DNA of 64,000 nt from Saprospirales bacterium (lineage in GTDB: Bacteria > Bacteroidota > Bacteroidia > Chitinophagales > Saprospiraceae), in assembly GCA_016719895.1 (NCBI GenBank), contig JADJYG010000007.1, forward strand, positions 62,001-126,000. Direction: 5' to 3'. The position numbers were made by a program, and so were the translations under genes. Positions 1 to 8,915 of this stretch are shown piece by piece; within the stretch, counting starts at the first letter, position 1; each line of letters starts with the position of its first letter. The notes beneath the pieces were generated by a model that worked only from the letters and a program-made list of their open reading frames with translations, did not search any database and was not told the DNA's origin.

Positions 1-395
1 GCCATGCCGAAGTTTCGATATTGCCGCATTTTAGTATTCACACCTTTCTGGTGACCGATGACCACAACGGTTTGGCCGTCCAGATTAGCCAAGCCGCCGA
101 TAATGGCATGGTCGTCGCCGCCGCAGCGGTCGCCATGAAGCTCGATAAATTTGGTGCACATTGTGGTGACATAATACAGCGTATAGGGCCGCTCCGGATG
201 GCGCGACAGCTGTACTTTTTGCCAGCCGCTTAGGCGTGTGAATATTTCCTGCCGCTTATGCTGGATCTTGGATTCCAGCTCGTGGATCATCTCCGTTACA
301 TCCACTTCCCCCTTTTCTCCAACTTCTTTCAATTTTTCCAACTGCTCGTACAGCGCTTCGAGGGGTTTTTCAAAATCCATGAAGGTCATAGCCAT
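1..395 (-). CDS. accA: Acetyl-CoA carboxylase carboxyltransferase subunit alpha (N-terminal part)
   Basis: Cytoplasmic subunit of the AccAD carboxyltransferase, which moves the carboxyl group from biotin to acetyl-CoA to give malonyl-CoA, the first step of fatty acid synthesis. Only about 131 N-terminal residues are in the window; the gene runs off the left edge. The visible part has the family's N-terminal helical region (FEKPLEALYEQLEKLKE), then the conserved stretch VQLSRHPERPYTLYY, a version of ELHGDR, and GHQKGVNTKMRQYRNFGM. The start is placed at the first of three in-frame ATGs (395, 389, 380); no clear ribosome binding site helps to choose. A Bacteroidota-type promoter lies upstream at 482-513. 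The gene is divergent from the SIR2/STAND operon. Confidence 0.93.
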   Translation of the reverse strand, partial: MAMTFMDFEKPLEALYEQLEKLKEVGEKGEVDVTEMIHELESKIQHKRQEIFTRLSGWQKVQLSRHPERPYTLYYVTTMCTKFIELHGDRCGGDDHAIIGGLANLDGQTVVVIGHQKGVNTKMRQYRNFGM

Positions 396-481
396 GGTCG
401 GATAAAGATGTGTGGTGATGCCGGCTTCTTTTCGGGCCGAAACGGATGGTATGCCGGCCCGCCAGTAGCATAGCCGGGTGA

Positions 482-513
482 CAAAGGTACGCTTTGGTTA
501 AAGGAAAAAGAAA
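482..513 (-). promoter_or_regulatory. Predicted promoter of accA
   Basis: On the minus strand a -7 box TACCTTTG (489-482) follows TTTC (513-510) with 20 bases between, close to the Bacteroidota pattern TTTG-N19/20-TAnnTTTG. It would give accA a leader of roughly 80 bases. It overlaps the most upstream possible ATG (513) of the divergent SIR2-like gene, a mild argument for that gene starting at 549. Confidence 0.45.
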
Positions 514-548
514 TGCGTTATATTCGCCTTGTAAAAAATCCCCGCCCT

Positions 549-1640
549 ATGCAAATCAATTGGGACATCTTGCTCCATGAACTGGAAACCGGAAAATGTA
601 TTCTATGTATCGGGCCCGATGTATTTTCCTCCGACACCGAACGCCTGGAGAAAAAACTCGCCGATTCGCTCCGGGCCCAAAGCGATACCCTCGGCGTCCG
701 CGTGTATGACGACGGCTGGTTTCACTACCTTAAAGACCGCGATGAAGTGGCCACCTGGTTCACCATCAAACAGTTTTACGAAACCCAATTGCCGCCCGAC
801 CCCGACGTAGTGTTTCAAAATATCGCCGCCCTTCCCTTTCACCTTATCCTCTATTTTTCGCCTGATTACCGCTTGCGCGAAGCCTTCCGCAACTCGGGCA
901 AACCCTTTGAATTTGACTGCCTCTACAAAAACCCTGAACTGGACAAAGGCCGCAACAAGGAAAATGTGCTGCCGGACAAGGCAAAACCCCTGCTGTTTAA
1001 TATGGTCGGCGAAATTGAAGACAAGGACTCCCTGGTGATGACCTATGACGACTTGTTCGGCTACCTGGAGGCTATTTTTGAAAAAAAACGCATGCCCCAA
1101 AACGTAAAACTCAAAATCCAGCAAGCCACGCACTTTATTTTTCTCGGCATGCCGCTCGACAAGTGGTACTTCCACCTGTTCATGCGCGTGCTGAATATGC
1201 ACAAAGACACTACCAAAACCAAACGCCTGGGCGCCACTTATGCGCTGGACAAAGGCAATGCCACCTTCTGCGAAGAACAATACACCCTCACTTTTGTGCA
1301 GGATAAAATCGGCGGTTTCATCCAAACGATGAAATCACAATGGGAAACCCTGCAAGCCAAACGCACGGGCGCCAGTACACTCAGCCGCTACGAACGCTGG
1401 CGCCAGATGGCCGCTTCGGGTGAAGATGTGGCGATCCGCCAGGTATTTAAAGAAATTAAAGAACTACCGGGGCGCGACCAAGAGACCGTTAACCAACAGC
1501 TCCTGCTGGAAATGCAGTGGAACGGGTTCACCTCGGTGGCTTTTGAAACGGAAATGTCCAGAAACGCCATGAAATCACAGGTCGTCAATGGTATCCTTTA
1601 CCTGATCGACCAGCTGGAAAAACAAAACCCAACTGCCTGA
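549..1640 (+). CDS. SIR2-like domain protein with putative effector-associated C-terminus
   Basis: 363 residues, no signal peptide, so probably cytoplasmic. The N-terminus (GKCILCIGPDVFS) resembles the nucleotide-binding start of SIR2-like folds. The middle (LLFNMVGEIEDKDSLVMTYD) and THFIFLGMPLDKWYFHLFMR match the pattern of SIR2_2-type domains found in bacterial conflict proteins. By eye, the usual TTNxD and HG motifs are replaced (YFSPDYRL and MVGEIED), so NAD hydrolysis is uncertain. The last ~90 residues (from about YERWRQMAASGED) look like a small helical adaptor of the kind called effector-associated domain; this is tentative. An alternative ATG lies at 513. The stop is followed two bases later by the ATG of the STAND NTPase gene, so the two are translationally coupled. 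Likely role: effector or signalling partner of that NTPase (inference). Confidence 0.75.
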   Translation: MQINWDILLHELETGKCILCIGPDVFSSDTERLEKKLADSLRAQSDTLGVRVYDDGWFHYLKDRDEVATWFTIKQFYETQLPPDPDVVFQNIAALPFHLILYFSPDYRLREAFRNSGKPFEFDCLYKNPELDKGRNKENVLPDKAKPLLFNMVGEIEDKDSLVMTYDDLFGYLEAIFEKKRMPQNVKLKIQQATHFIFLGMPLDKWYFHLFMRVLNMHKDTTKTKRLGATYALDKGNATFCEEQYTLTFVQDKIGGFIQTMKSQWETLQAKRTGASTLSRYERWRQMAASGEDVAIRQVFKEIKELPGRDQETVNQQLLLEMQWNGFTSVAFETEMSRNAMKSQVVNGILYLIDQLEKQNPTA

Positions 1641-1642
1641 CC

Positions 1643-3343
1643 ATGAAAGCACTACACTCCCGATATGTTGGCGCGCGGCCCTTCGAAACCGATCAGCAAC
1701 TCATTTTCAAGGGCCGGCAAACCGATACGGAGGCTCTTTTCAGGTTGGTTCAGTTGGAAAGCCTGGTAGTGCTGTACGGCAAATCCGGCACGGGCAAGTC
1801 CTCGCTGCTCAACGCGGCTGTCATCCCAAAACTAAAAGCCGAAACTGACTTGCTGCCCGTGCGCATCCGCTTCAATGCCTACCGCGAAGGCGAAGCGTTT
1901 ATGGCGCCGATCGAAACTACCCGCCTTTCGGTGCGCGGTGGCGCGGCCGGGCATATCACTTTCCTGGATAAGTTGATCCCGGGCGAGGCCTCATTGTGGC
2001 ACGACGTAAAAGAGCACTATATTCTGCACGGCGGCGAAAAAGGCTTGTTGCTGGTGATGGATCAGTTTGAGGAGTTGTTCACCTACCCGGCCGAGCAGAT
2101 CCACACGTTCCAGGAACAACTGTCGGAAGCCCTGTTCAAAACCGTGCCGCAACGCTACTGGGACGTACTCGAAGCGGGTTATGCCGCAGGCAAACGCCCC
2201 CTGGAGCCGGCCGAGTTGAAGCTGTTTCAGAGCAAACCCGCGCTTAAAGTGGTGCTCTCCATCCGATCCGACAGGCTGCACCTGCTCAACCGCCTCGACG
2301 AGCACCTGCCCGTTATTCTAAAAAACCTGTACGAACTTGACGCCCTCAGCCCCGAATCGGCCCGGCAAGCCATCGAAGAGCCGGCTGCCATGCCCCGGAT
2401 GGAGGTGTTCGATACCGAACCCTTCCTCTATGCCCCGGCTGCCATCGAGCATATCCTGGATTTTCTGACTCATGAACGCCAGTCAGTATCCGAGGCCGAA
2501 GACGAAACCCTGCCGCCGGCACCGCAAAAAATCGAAGCCACCCAGCTGCAGATCATTTGCCGCGAGGTGGAAAAACGTGTGCAAGCCTACCAACTGCGCA
2601 TGGTGCAGGTATCCGATGTAGGCGACCTCGATGCCATCATCGAGCAATATTACGATAACCAAATTCGCAGCCTCGACCCCGACGAGCAGCTGCCCGCCCG
2701 GCGGCTCATTGAAGAAGGCCTCGTATTCGAAGAAGAAGAGCGGCGGCTGAGCCTGTTCGAAGGGCTCATTTTCAAAACCTACGGCATAAAACCCGACACC
2801 CTGCGCAAACTCGTGGATGCCCACCTCCTGCGCGCCGAGCCCAGCCTGTCTGGCGGCTACACCTACGAACTGAGCCACGATACCCTGGTGGCGCCGGTGC
2901 TGAAAGCAAAAAACCTGCGGCTTGATGCCGAGCGACGGGAAGCTGAATTGCGGAAACGGGCGGACGATGAAGCAAAACTGGAAGCGGCAAGGGCCGAAGC
3001 GGCAAGGGAAAAACAAAAACGCCGGCGGGCTACAGTGCTGGCTTGGGTGGCGGCATTCACGGCAGTGCTGTCGTTGGTTACGGCGTGGTGGGCCTGGGAA
3101 AAAACGCAGGAAGCAACACAGGCTACCAAAGAGGCGAATGCAGCATTGACAACGGCATTGGACGAACAAATTCAGCGTTTTACCCTAGAAATTAATGCCA
3201 GCCAACGAAAAATTGAAACCTACCAAAAAGCGGCGGAACCCGAACTCGTAGACCTTGAAATAGCGCAACAACTCGGGTTAATAGTCCGGCTCGACTCCGC
3301 CCGGATAAAACTTCAATTACTCAAAACCGCCGCTAAAAAATGA
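1643..3343 (+). CDS. Membrane-anchored STAND-type NTPase (nSTAND1-like)
   Basis: 566 residues. P-loop NTPase of the STAND class, which act as ATP-driven switches in signalling and defence. Walker A is GKSGTGKSS (residues 46-54) and Walker B is LLLVMDQFEELF (135-146), the form typical of nSTAND1. VVLSIRSDRL (203-212) fits the sensor region, and YELSHDTLVAPVL (408-420) is the usual motif ending the winged-helix part. A charged helix (422-462, Glu/Arg/Lys/Ala) leads to one membrane segment (about 463-485), followed by about 80 helical residues. In this family NTPase, membrane segment and WD40 repeats are often in one chain; here the chain stops after the membrane segment and the WD40 part is the next gene, overlapping by 4 bases (ATGA). 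Basic residues before the segment suggest the NTPase is cytoplasmic and the tail periplasmic. Confidence 0.85.
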   Translation: MKALHSRYVGARPFETDQQLIFKGRQTDTEALFRLVQLESLVVLYGKSGTGKSSLLNAAVIPKLKAETDLLPVRIRFNAYREGEAFMAPIETTRLSVRGGAAGHITFLDKLIPGEASLWHDVKEHYILHGGEKGLLLVMDQFEELFTYPAEQIHTFQEQLSEALFKTVPQRYWDVLEAGYAAGKRPLEPAELKLFQSKPALKVVLSIRSDRLHLLNRLDEHLPVILKNLYELDALSPESARQAIEEPAAMPRMEVFDTEPFLYAPAAIEHILDFLTHERQSVSEAEDETLPPAPQKIEATQLQIICREVEKRVQAYQLRMVQVSDVGDLDAIIEQYYDNQIRSLDPDEQLPARRLIEEGLVFEEEERRLSLFEGLIFKTYGIKPDTLRKLVDAHLLRAEPSLSGGYTYELSHDTLVAPVLKAKNLRLDAERREAELRKRADDEAKLEAARAEAAREKQKRRRATVLAWVAAFTAVLSLVTAWWAWEKTQEATQATKEANAALTTALDEQIQRFTLEINASQRKIETYQKAAEPELVDLEIAQQLGLIVRLDSARIKLQLLKTAAKK

Positions 3344-6300
3344 AAATATATCTGTTGTTGGCCATCGCGCTGACCGTGACCAGCGCCGGGATTTCCCAGA
3401 CGGACTATTGCGGCCGCTTCACCAAAATTATGCACAGCGCCGATTCGCTGTGGAAAATAACTAAGTTTCAAGCCGCTTTTGCCAAACTCTCCGCAGCGCG
3501 CGAAGCCTGCCCCGGCCGGGCGGCAGAGGTGGATAAAAAGTACGCCGAATTTATCCTCGATATTGCCGGTAAATACAAAACGGCCGAAGTGAAGACACAA
3601 GAGGCCAAGCGAGAGGCCGAACGAGCCAAAGCCGCGACCGCCACGGCAGAAGCCGCGACCAATCTGGCCAAAAATGAGGCCGCCCGCTCCGACAGCATCG
3701 CTCGCGTGGCCGAAAACCTGGCCCGGCGCGCTTATGCCAACGATCTGGCCTCCAAAAGCCAACTCGCTCTGCGCGACGGCGACCGGATAACCGCGTTCCG
3801 GATCGCCGAGTTCGCACACCGTTTTGTAGATTCCGAAAACCCGGGTGTCGCGCGCGCACTCCAGCAGGCTCTTTACCACAACAGCCAACCCTACCTGCCC
3901 TGGAATTTCAACCTGGAAGGGCTCGCCGGGGGCATAAACAGCGTAGCGGCTGCACCCGATGGCCAATGGTTGGCATCAGGATGTGAAGACGGCAGCGTGC
4001 AACTATGGGACGTCGATACCGGAAAACGCGCTCAAACCTTCAAGGGGCATAACCAAGCGGTAAACAGTGTGGCGTTTTCGCCCGACGGGCGTTTCCTGGC
4101 CAGCGGCGCCAATGATAACACCGCAAAAGTGTGGGACCTGCAAACCGGAACCTGCATCCATACCTTTGAAGAACATAGAGATTGGATCAGAAGCCTGGCC
4201 TTTTCACCCGGTGGCAAATACCTGGCTACCGGATCCGATGATGGCAGTACCCGAATGTGGGAGATGAAAACAGGAAAGTGCACCGATACCTTGCAGACCG
4301 GTTCGGATGGATATGTGATGAGTGTGTCTTTTTCGCAGGACAGCATGCTGTTGGCAACCGGAACCAACGGTGGCATGGTGCAAATATGGGACCTGAAAAC
4401 CGGCCAAATCACCGATAGCCTGTTTTTGCTTGCTGAAAATACGAATGAATACCTGACCATAAATTGCGTTGCCTTCTCCCCCCACGCTGATACGCTGGCC
4501 ATCGGCGCCCAGGATGGGAAAATACGCCTGTGGAATTTTAATCGCGATTCCGTCCCAACGGATTTCGATGGCCATACCGGGTCCATTTTGAGCCTGGCAT
4601 TTTTGCCGGGTGGCCAAGGTTTAATTACCGCATCGAGCGACAATACTGCCAAAATATGGGATTTTAGCAGCGGAAAAGTCACCCATTTGCTTCAGGGACA
4701 TGCCGGCAGCGTGAATAGCCTGGCGTATTGTCCCAAAAACCAGTGGCTGGCAACAGGGGCTTCGGACGGCGCTGTAAAAGTTTGGAACCTGAATAACACG
4801 CATTCCGGTAATGCCCTTTTTACCGCCGGGGCCGGAATAGATCATTATCTGCTTACCCTGTCGCCCGATGCGCGACGCCTTTTTTCATTATCCCGCCACA
4901 GCGACGTAGGAGATCCGGCGATGGTGAATATTATTGACATAGAAAACAGGCAATTATCCAGGGACATAACTGCTAATTTGGAGTATTTAAGACATGCGAT
5001 CTTGTCGCCGGGTTTGCAACGTATTTTACTGCTGACACAACGGGATGAGGCTGTTTTGTGGAACCTGGAAAGCGGAAAAGAAGAACTATTGCCCCCCGTA
5101 ATGACGGATTATTCCAGGTCGCAAGATAGATTCAACCGGCTGGCCGGGGCATTTTCAAATGACAACCGGAAACTCGCCGTCTACGCCAACGGAAGCGTCC
5201 GGATATGGGATTTGGAAAGCAGGCAATGCACGGATACCCTGAACCTCGATAAAACTGGCATATTGGAGCGATATTTTGATGCGGAGCGGCTTGTGCTGGT
5301 ATTTTCACCAAACGACCAACAAATAGCGCTCGCAGCGCCATCCCGGACGGGCATTCTACTTCAGCTTTGGGACATAAAAAGAGATACTGCACTTGGCTCC
5401 TTTTCCGGTCATTCCAATCCGGTCAGCGTAATAAGCTTCCAACCAGACAACCGCCACATGGCAACGGGTTCGGAAGACGGTACGGTGAAACTCTGGAACC
5501 TGTCCACCAGCAAATGCATCCAAACTTTTACAGGACATACGAATACCATACGGTGCCTGGCTTTTTCTTCCAACGGGCAGTGGCTGGCTTCGGGTTCGGA
5601 GGATAATTCCGCAAAAATTTGGGACATCTCTAGCGGCCAATGCTTATACACGATCAAAGGGCACAATGGCAGTATACAAAGCCTTGTTTTCACCCCGGAC
5701 AATCGGCAGTTGCTGACGACCAGCGGGGATGAAACGGTTAAAAGTTGGGAGCTCGATGCAGAAACTATGATCCGCCAGGGAAATAAAAACCGGCTCGCTT
5801 ACCTGACTTTGGCACAATTGCAAGCCTATGGCTTGGAAGGGTTACTCGATCAACGCCCGGAGAACGAAGAGCGCCTGCTCCGATCAACGCACACAAACCA
5901 GCTGATTGCTTTTGCCGATATGTACGCCCAGCTGACGCGCAACAGCCAGGTGTTGGAGCAAACAGCGCCGGATTTTGCCCGGGCCGGCCGCTTGTACCAG
6001 TACGCCCTGGAAAAAGAACAGGAAAATGAAAACGTGCAGGAAAAACTGGGAACCTTGTATTTATTTTGGTCGGAAAGTATCCTGGCGGCCAAGCGGCCAG
6101 ATACCGCGTTGTATTATATCGAACAGGTTTGCCGGTTCATGCCCGACTATTGCTCTATACTATTGAAAACCTGGACCGAAAAACGGGGTGCCGGGGTCGA
6201 TTTTGAACGCTGCCTGAAATTTGAACAGGGTAGCGCGTTACTGGGATTCGGGCAATATTTTTTTAATCTGGGTGAATGGAAAAAAGCGCAACAACTGTTC

Positions 6301-7815
6301 GAAAAAGCAGATACCCGCAAACACGAGGTATCCACGCTCACACAACTGCAAATTATCGCAGATAGCCTGGATATTGCCTTTGATTTCAACCGCTTTTTAA
6401 AAAGTAATGACCCCGGAGGACTGGCGACTTACGGCTATTTTTTTGATGAACGCGCCGAGTATGATAAAGCGCGCCAACTGTTCGAGAAAGCGGAAGCACT
6501 GGAGCATAATACGGAGGTCTTGATGAAACTGCAAGCCCTTTTGGACACTCTGGGTCAAAATCTTGATTTCAACCGCTTTTTAAAATCTGAAAAAGCCGAA
6601 GAACTCATCGCTTACGGCGATTTTTTCCAGGGGTGCGCCGAGTACGCTAAAGCCCGCCATCTCTTCGAAAAAGCCGAGGCGCTCAAACATAACCCGGAGA
6701 CCCTGATGAAACTGCAAACGGTTTCGGATAGTTTGGAGCGGCTATTTGATTTCCAACTGTTTTTAAAGCGCGAAAATGTTGAAGAATTAGTCGCCTACGG
6801 TGATTTTTTCCAGCAACGCGCCGAGTTTGATAAAGCCCGCCAGCTCTTAGAGAAAGCGGAGACACGCAGCCATGACCCGGAGACCTTGATGAAACTGCAA
6901 ACCGTTTCCGATAGTTTGGGCCGTAAACTTGATTTCCAACTGTTTTTAAAGCGCGAAAATGTCGAAGAATTAGTCGCTTACGGCGATTTTTTCCGCCTAC
7001 GCAGCTTGCATGAACAGGCCTACCAGTTGTTCCAAAAAGTGGAAATCCTGGAACATAGCGCAGAGACCTTGATCAAACTGCAAATGATTTCGGATAGTTT
7101 GGGGCGGCTATTTGATTTTCAGCTGTTTCTGAACACGGATGACCCGGAAGAACTGGAACAGTACATCCAGCATTTTTTCAATAATGGAAAATGGATGCAG
7201 GCGCGGCAGTTGTGCGAAAAACAGGAGCGCATCGGCTCCAGCCCCGCTGCCCGGATATATTTGTACCGCATTGCAGAAAAAATGGGGGAAAAAACCGATT
7301 TTCAGCAATTTTTGCGCAGTAACAACCCGGAAGAATTAGAGGAATATGCCCGGGCATTTACAGAAATGGCCGGCCAATATGACAAATACCGCGACGGCAT
7401 ACCTGATTTTCAAAAAGCCTTGCGCATTTGGGAACAGTTGCTGACGATCGACAGCGCGCTGGGAAGGCGCACACATGTCAGTTACCAATACTTTTTACTG
7501 GCATGGCGCCAATTGTATATCCCCGATGTTCAAAATGCCGAGCAAAGCTACCGGCGCGGCCTTCAACTGGACCCCAATAACAAATACTTGCCGATCCTAC
7601 CGCCCAACTTCCTGCTGCTGAACGGGCGCCTGCAGGAAGCGGAAACAGAATTTCGGAAATGGGCAGATTTGCCATTTAACCAATCCGGTATGTCGACCTA
7701 CCGGGTAGCGTTTGAATTTGTTTTTAAAACCATGGAAGAACAGGATGTTCCCGGAATCAACTTCGATCAAGTGCGGGGCTGGCTCGAAGCGGGGAACCCG
7801 GGCGGTGGGCGGTAG
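3340..7815 (+). CDS. Exported WD40-repeat protein with TPR-like C-terminal repeats
   Basis: 1491 residues. Starts with a signal peptide (MKIYLLLAIALTVTSAGISQ), then a helical Ala/Glu/Lys-rich stretch (about 84-130). About 14 WD40 units follow (roughly residues 194-805), enough for two seven-bladed propellers; typical units read HNQAVNSVAFSPDGRFLASG ... KVWDL, and units 8-11 are the most diverged. The C-terminus carries 61-residue TPR-like units starting at residues 954, 1015, 1076, 1137, 1198, 1259 and 1320 (last one partial), with the pattern YGDFF...KARQLFEKAE...LMKLQ..SDSL. It is translated from an ATG overlapping the NTPase stop codon. The WD40/TPR part is probably the periplasmic sensor or scaffold of the operon (inference). 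The usual single-chain STAND-WD40 architecture is split here between two genes. Confidence 0.85.
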   Translation: MKIYLLLAIALTVTSAGISQTDYCGRFTKIMHSADSLWKITKFQAAFAKLSAAREACPGRAAEVDKKYAEFILDIAGKYKTAEVKTQEAKREAERAKAATATAEAATNLAKNEAARSDSIARVAENLARRAYANDLASKSQLALRDGDRITAFRIAEFAHRFVDSENPGVARALQQALYHNSQPYLPWNFNLEGLAGGINSVAAAPDGQWLASGCEDGSVQLWDVDTGKRAQTFKGHNQAVNSVAFSPDGRFLASGANDNTAKVWDLQTGTCIHTFEEHRDWIRSLAFSPGGKYLATGSDDGSTRMWEMKTGKCTDTLQTGSDGYVMSVSFSQDSMLLATGTNGGMVQIWDLKTGQITDSLFLLAENTNEYLTINCVAFSPHADTLAIGAQDGKIRLWNFNRDSVPTDFDGHTGSILSLAFLPGGQGLITASSDNTAKIWDFSSGKVTHLLQGHAGSVNSLAYCPKNQWLATGASDGAVKVWNLNNTHSGNALFTAGAGIDHYLLTLSPDARRLFSLSRHSDVGDPAMVNIIDIENRQLSRDITANLEYLRHAILSPGLQRILLLTQRDEAVLWNLESGKEELLPPVMTDYSRSQDRFNRLAGAFSNDNRKLAVYANGSVRIWDLESRQCTDTLNLDKTGILERYFDAERLVLVFSPNDQQIALAAPSRTGILLQLWDIKRDTALGSFSGHSNPVSVISFQPDNRHMATGSEDGTVKLWNLSTSKCIQTFTGHTNTIRCLAFSSNGQWLASGSEDNSAKIWDISSGQCLYTIKGHNGSIQSLVFTPDNRQLLTTSGDETVKSWELDAETMIRQGNKNRLAYLTLAQLQAYGLEGLLDQRPENEERLLRSTHTNQLIAFADMYAQLTRNSQVLEQTAPDFARAGRLYQYALEKEQENENVQEKLGTLYLFWSESILAAKRPDTALYYIEQVCRFMPDYCSILLKTWTEKRGAGVDFERCLKFEQGSALLGFGQYFFNLGEWKKAQQLFEKADTRKHEVSTLTQLQIIADSLDIAFDFNRFLKSNDPGGLATYGYFFDERAEYDKARQLFEKAEALEHNTEVLMKLQALLDTLGQNLDFNRFLKSEKAEELIAYGDFFQGCAEYAKARHLFEKAEALKHNPETLMKLQTVSDSLERLFDFQLFLKRENVEELVAYGDFFQQRAEFDKARQLLEKAETRSHDPETLMKLQTVSDSLGRKLDFQLFLKRENVEELVAYGDFFRLRSLHEQAYQLFQKVEILEHSAETLIKLQMISDSLGRLFDFQLFLNTDDPEELEQYIQHFFNNGKWMQARQLCEKQERIGSSPAARIYLYRIAEKMGEKTDFQQFLRSNNPEELEEYARAFTEMAGQYDKYRDGIPDFQKALRIWEQLLTIDSALGRRTHVSYQYFLLAWRQLYIPDVQNAEQSYRRGLQLDPNNKYLPILPPNFLLLNGRLQEAETEFRKWADLPFNQSGMSTYRVAFEFVFKTMEEQDVPGINFDQVRGWLEAGNPGGGR
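6199..7479 (+). repeat. 183-bp tandem coding repeats (61-residue TPR-like units)
   Basis: Units begin at GAT of the D-F motif at 6199, 6382, 6565, 6748, 6931, 7114 and 7297, exactly 183 bases apart. Units starting at 6565, 6748 and 6931 share long near-identical stretches, such as TTCCAACTGTTTTTAAAGCG in two of them, so they look recently duplicated. The last unit is diverged and incomplete. Confidence 0.85.
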
Positions 7816-7868
7816 CCACGGCCTTAATTAAAAAAGAACCCGCCTTGTATATTTTTTTATCCTTTCGC

Positions 7869-7900
7869 TTGCACAAAAGAAAAGCGTTCGCGTATCTTTG
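7869..7900 (+). promoter_or_regulatory. Predicted promoter of the tRNA-Asp array
   Basis: TTG at 7869-7871 and TATCTTTG at 7893-7900 (21 bases between) fit the Bacteroidota -33/-7 pattern. The first tRNA-like unit begins 22 bases downstream at 7922, so the whole array may be read as one precursor. Confidence 0.55.
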
Positions 7901-7921
7901 CCCCGCTTTTAAAAGAAGCTC

Positions 7922-8792
7922 GGTTCGGTAGTTCAGTCGGTTAGAATGCCGCCCTGTCACGGTCCCGAGGACTCGGGACGGGTTCGACCCCCCGGCCAAA
8001 TGAATTGAAAAATAATACTCGGTTCGGTAGTTCAGTCGGTTAGAATGCCGCCCTGTCACGGTCCCGAGTACTCGGGACGGGTTCGACCCCGGCCAAATGA
8101 ATTGAAAAATAATACTCGGTTCGGTAGTTCAGTCGGTTAGAATGCCGCCCTGTCACGGTCCCGAGGACTCGGGACGGGTATCGACCCCCCGGCCAAATGA
8201 ATTGAAAAATAATACTCGGTTCGGTAGTTCAGTCGGTTAGAATGCCGCCCTGTCACGGTCCCGAGGACTCGGGACGGGTTCGACCCCCCGGCCAAATGAA
8301 TTGAAAAATAATACTCGGTTCGGTAGTTCAGTCGGTTAGAATGCCGCCCTGTCACGGTCCCGAGGACTCGGGACGGGTTCGACCCCCCGGCCAAATGAAT
8401 TGAAAAATAATACTCGGTTCGGTAGTTCAGTCGGTTAGAATGCCGCCCTGTCACGGTCAGGACCGGGACGGGTTCGACCCCCGGCCAAATGAATTGAAAA
8501 TAATACTCGGTTCGGTAGTTCAGTCGGTTAGAATGCCGCCCTGTCACGGTCGAGGACTCGGACGGTCCCGGCCAAATGAATTGAAAAAAATCTCGGTTCG
8601 GTAGTTCAGTCGGTTAGAATGCCGCCCTGTCAGGTCAGGACTCGGGCGGTTCGACCGGCCAAAGAATTGAAAATAAACCAAAAAATAATACTCGGTTCGG
8701 TAGTTCAGTCGGTTAGAATGCCGCCCTGTCACGGTCCCGAGGACTCGGGACGGGTTCGACCCCCCGGCCAAATGAATTGAAAAATAATACTC
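7922..8792 (+). repeat. Array of nine truncated tRNA-Asp-like units
   Basis: Units start at 7922, 8021, 8118, 8218, 8317, 8416, 8509, 8595 and 8694, most about 99 bases long. Each has the first ~41 bases of tRNA-Asp, up to and including the GTC anticodon loop. Then comes a hairpin TCCCGAGGACTCGGGA (TCCCGAGTACTCGGGA in unit 2), a T-arm-like CGGGTTCGA, C-rich remains of the 3' end, and an AT-rich spacer (AAATGAATTGAAAAATAATA). The 3' half of the anticodon stem and the acceptor 3' strand are lost, so they cannot be working tRNAs. Units 6-8 carry extra small deletions. They lead directly into the intact tRNA-Asp at 8793. Open frames read on the minus strand here are not genes. Confidence 0.85.
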
Positions 8793-8866
8793 GGTTCGGT
8801 AGTTCAGTCGGTTAGAATGCCGCCCTGTCACGGCGGAGGTCGCGGGTTCGAGTCCCGTCCGGACCG
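8793..8866 (+). tRNA. tRNA-Asp (anticodon GTC)
   Basis: Complete cloverleaf. Acceptor GGTTCGG pairs with CCGGACC (one G-U). The D-arm is GTTCAGTCGGTTAGAAT. The anticodon stem CCGCC/GGCGG holds the loop CTGTCAC with GTC at 8827-8829. The T-arm is CGGGTTCGAGTCCCG and the discriminator is G at 8866. CCA is not fully encoded. A terminator follows at once. It is the only intact member of the ten-unit array. Confidence 0.95.
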
Positions 8867-8869
8867 CAA

Positions 8870-8905
8870 GGCTCAAGCAAAGTTTGCTTGGGCTTTTTTA
8901 TTTTT
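8870..8905 (+). terminator. Rho-independent terminator after tRNA-Asp
   Basis: GCTCAAGCAAA pairs with TTTGCTTGGGC (one G-T) and is followed by TTTTTTATTTTT. The same hairpin recurs at about 9247 and 9624 because the tRNA-end/GIY-YIG cassette is duplicated. Confidence 0.8.
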
Positions 8906-8915
8906 GTCCAGTTTT

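Noticed and set aside
7922..8792. CRISPR array suggested by ~99-bp regular repeats
   Set aside because: The whole unit is repeated with no unique spacers, and it is built from tRNA-Asp sequence; no cas genes are near.
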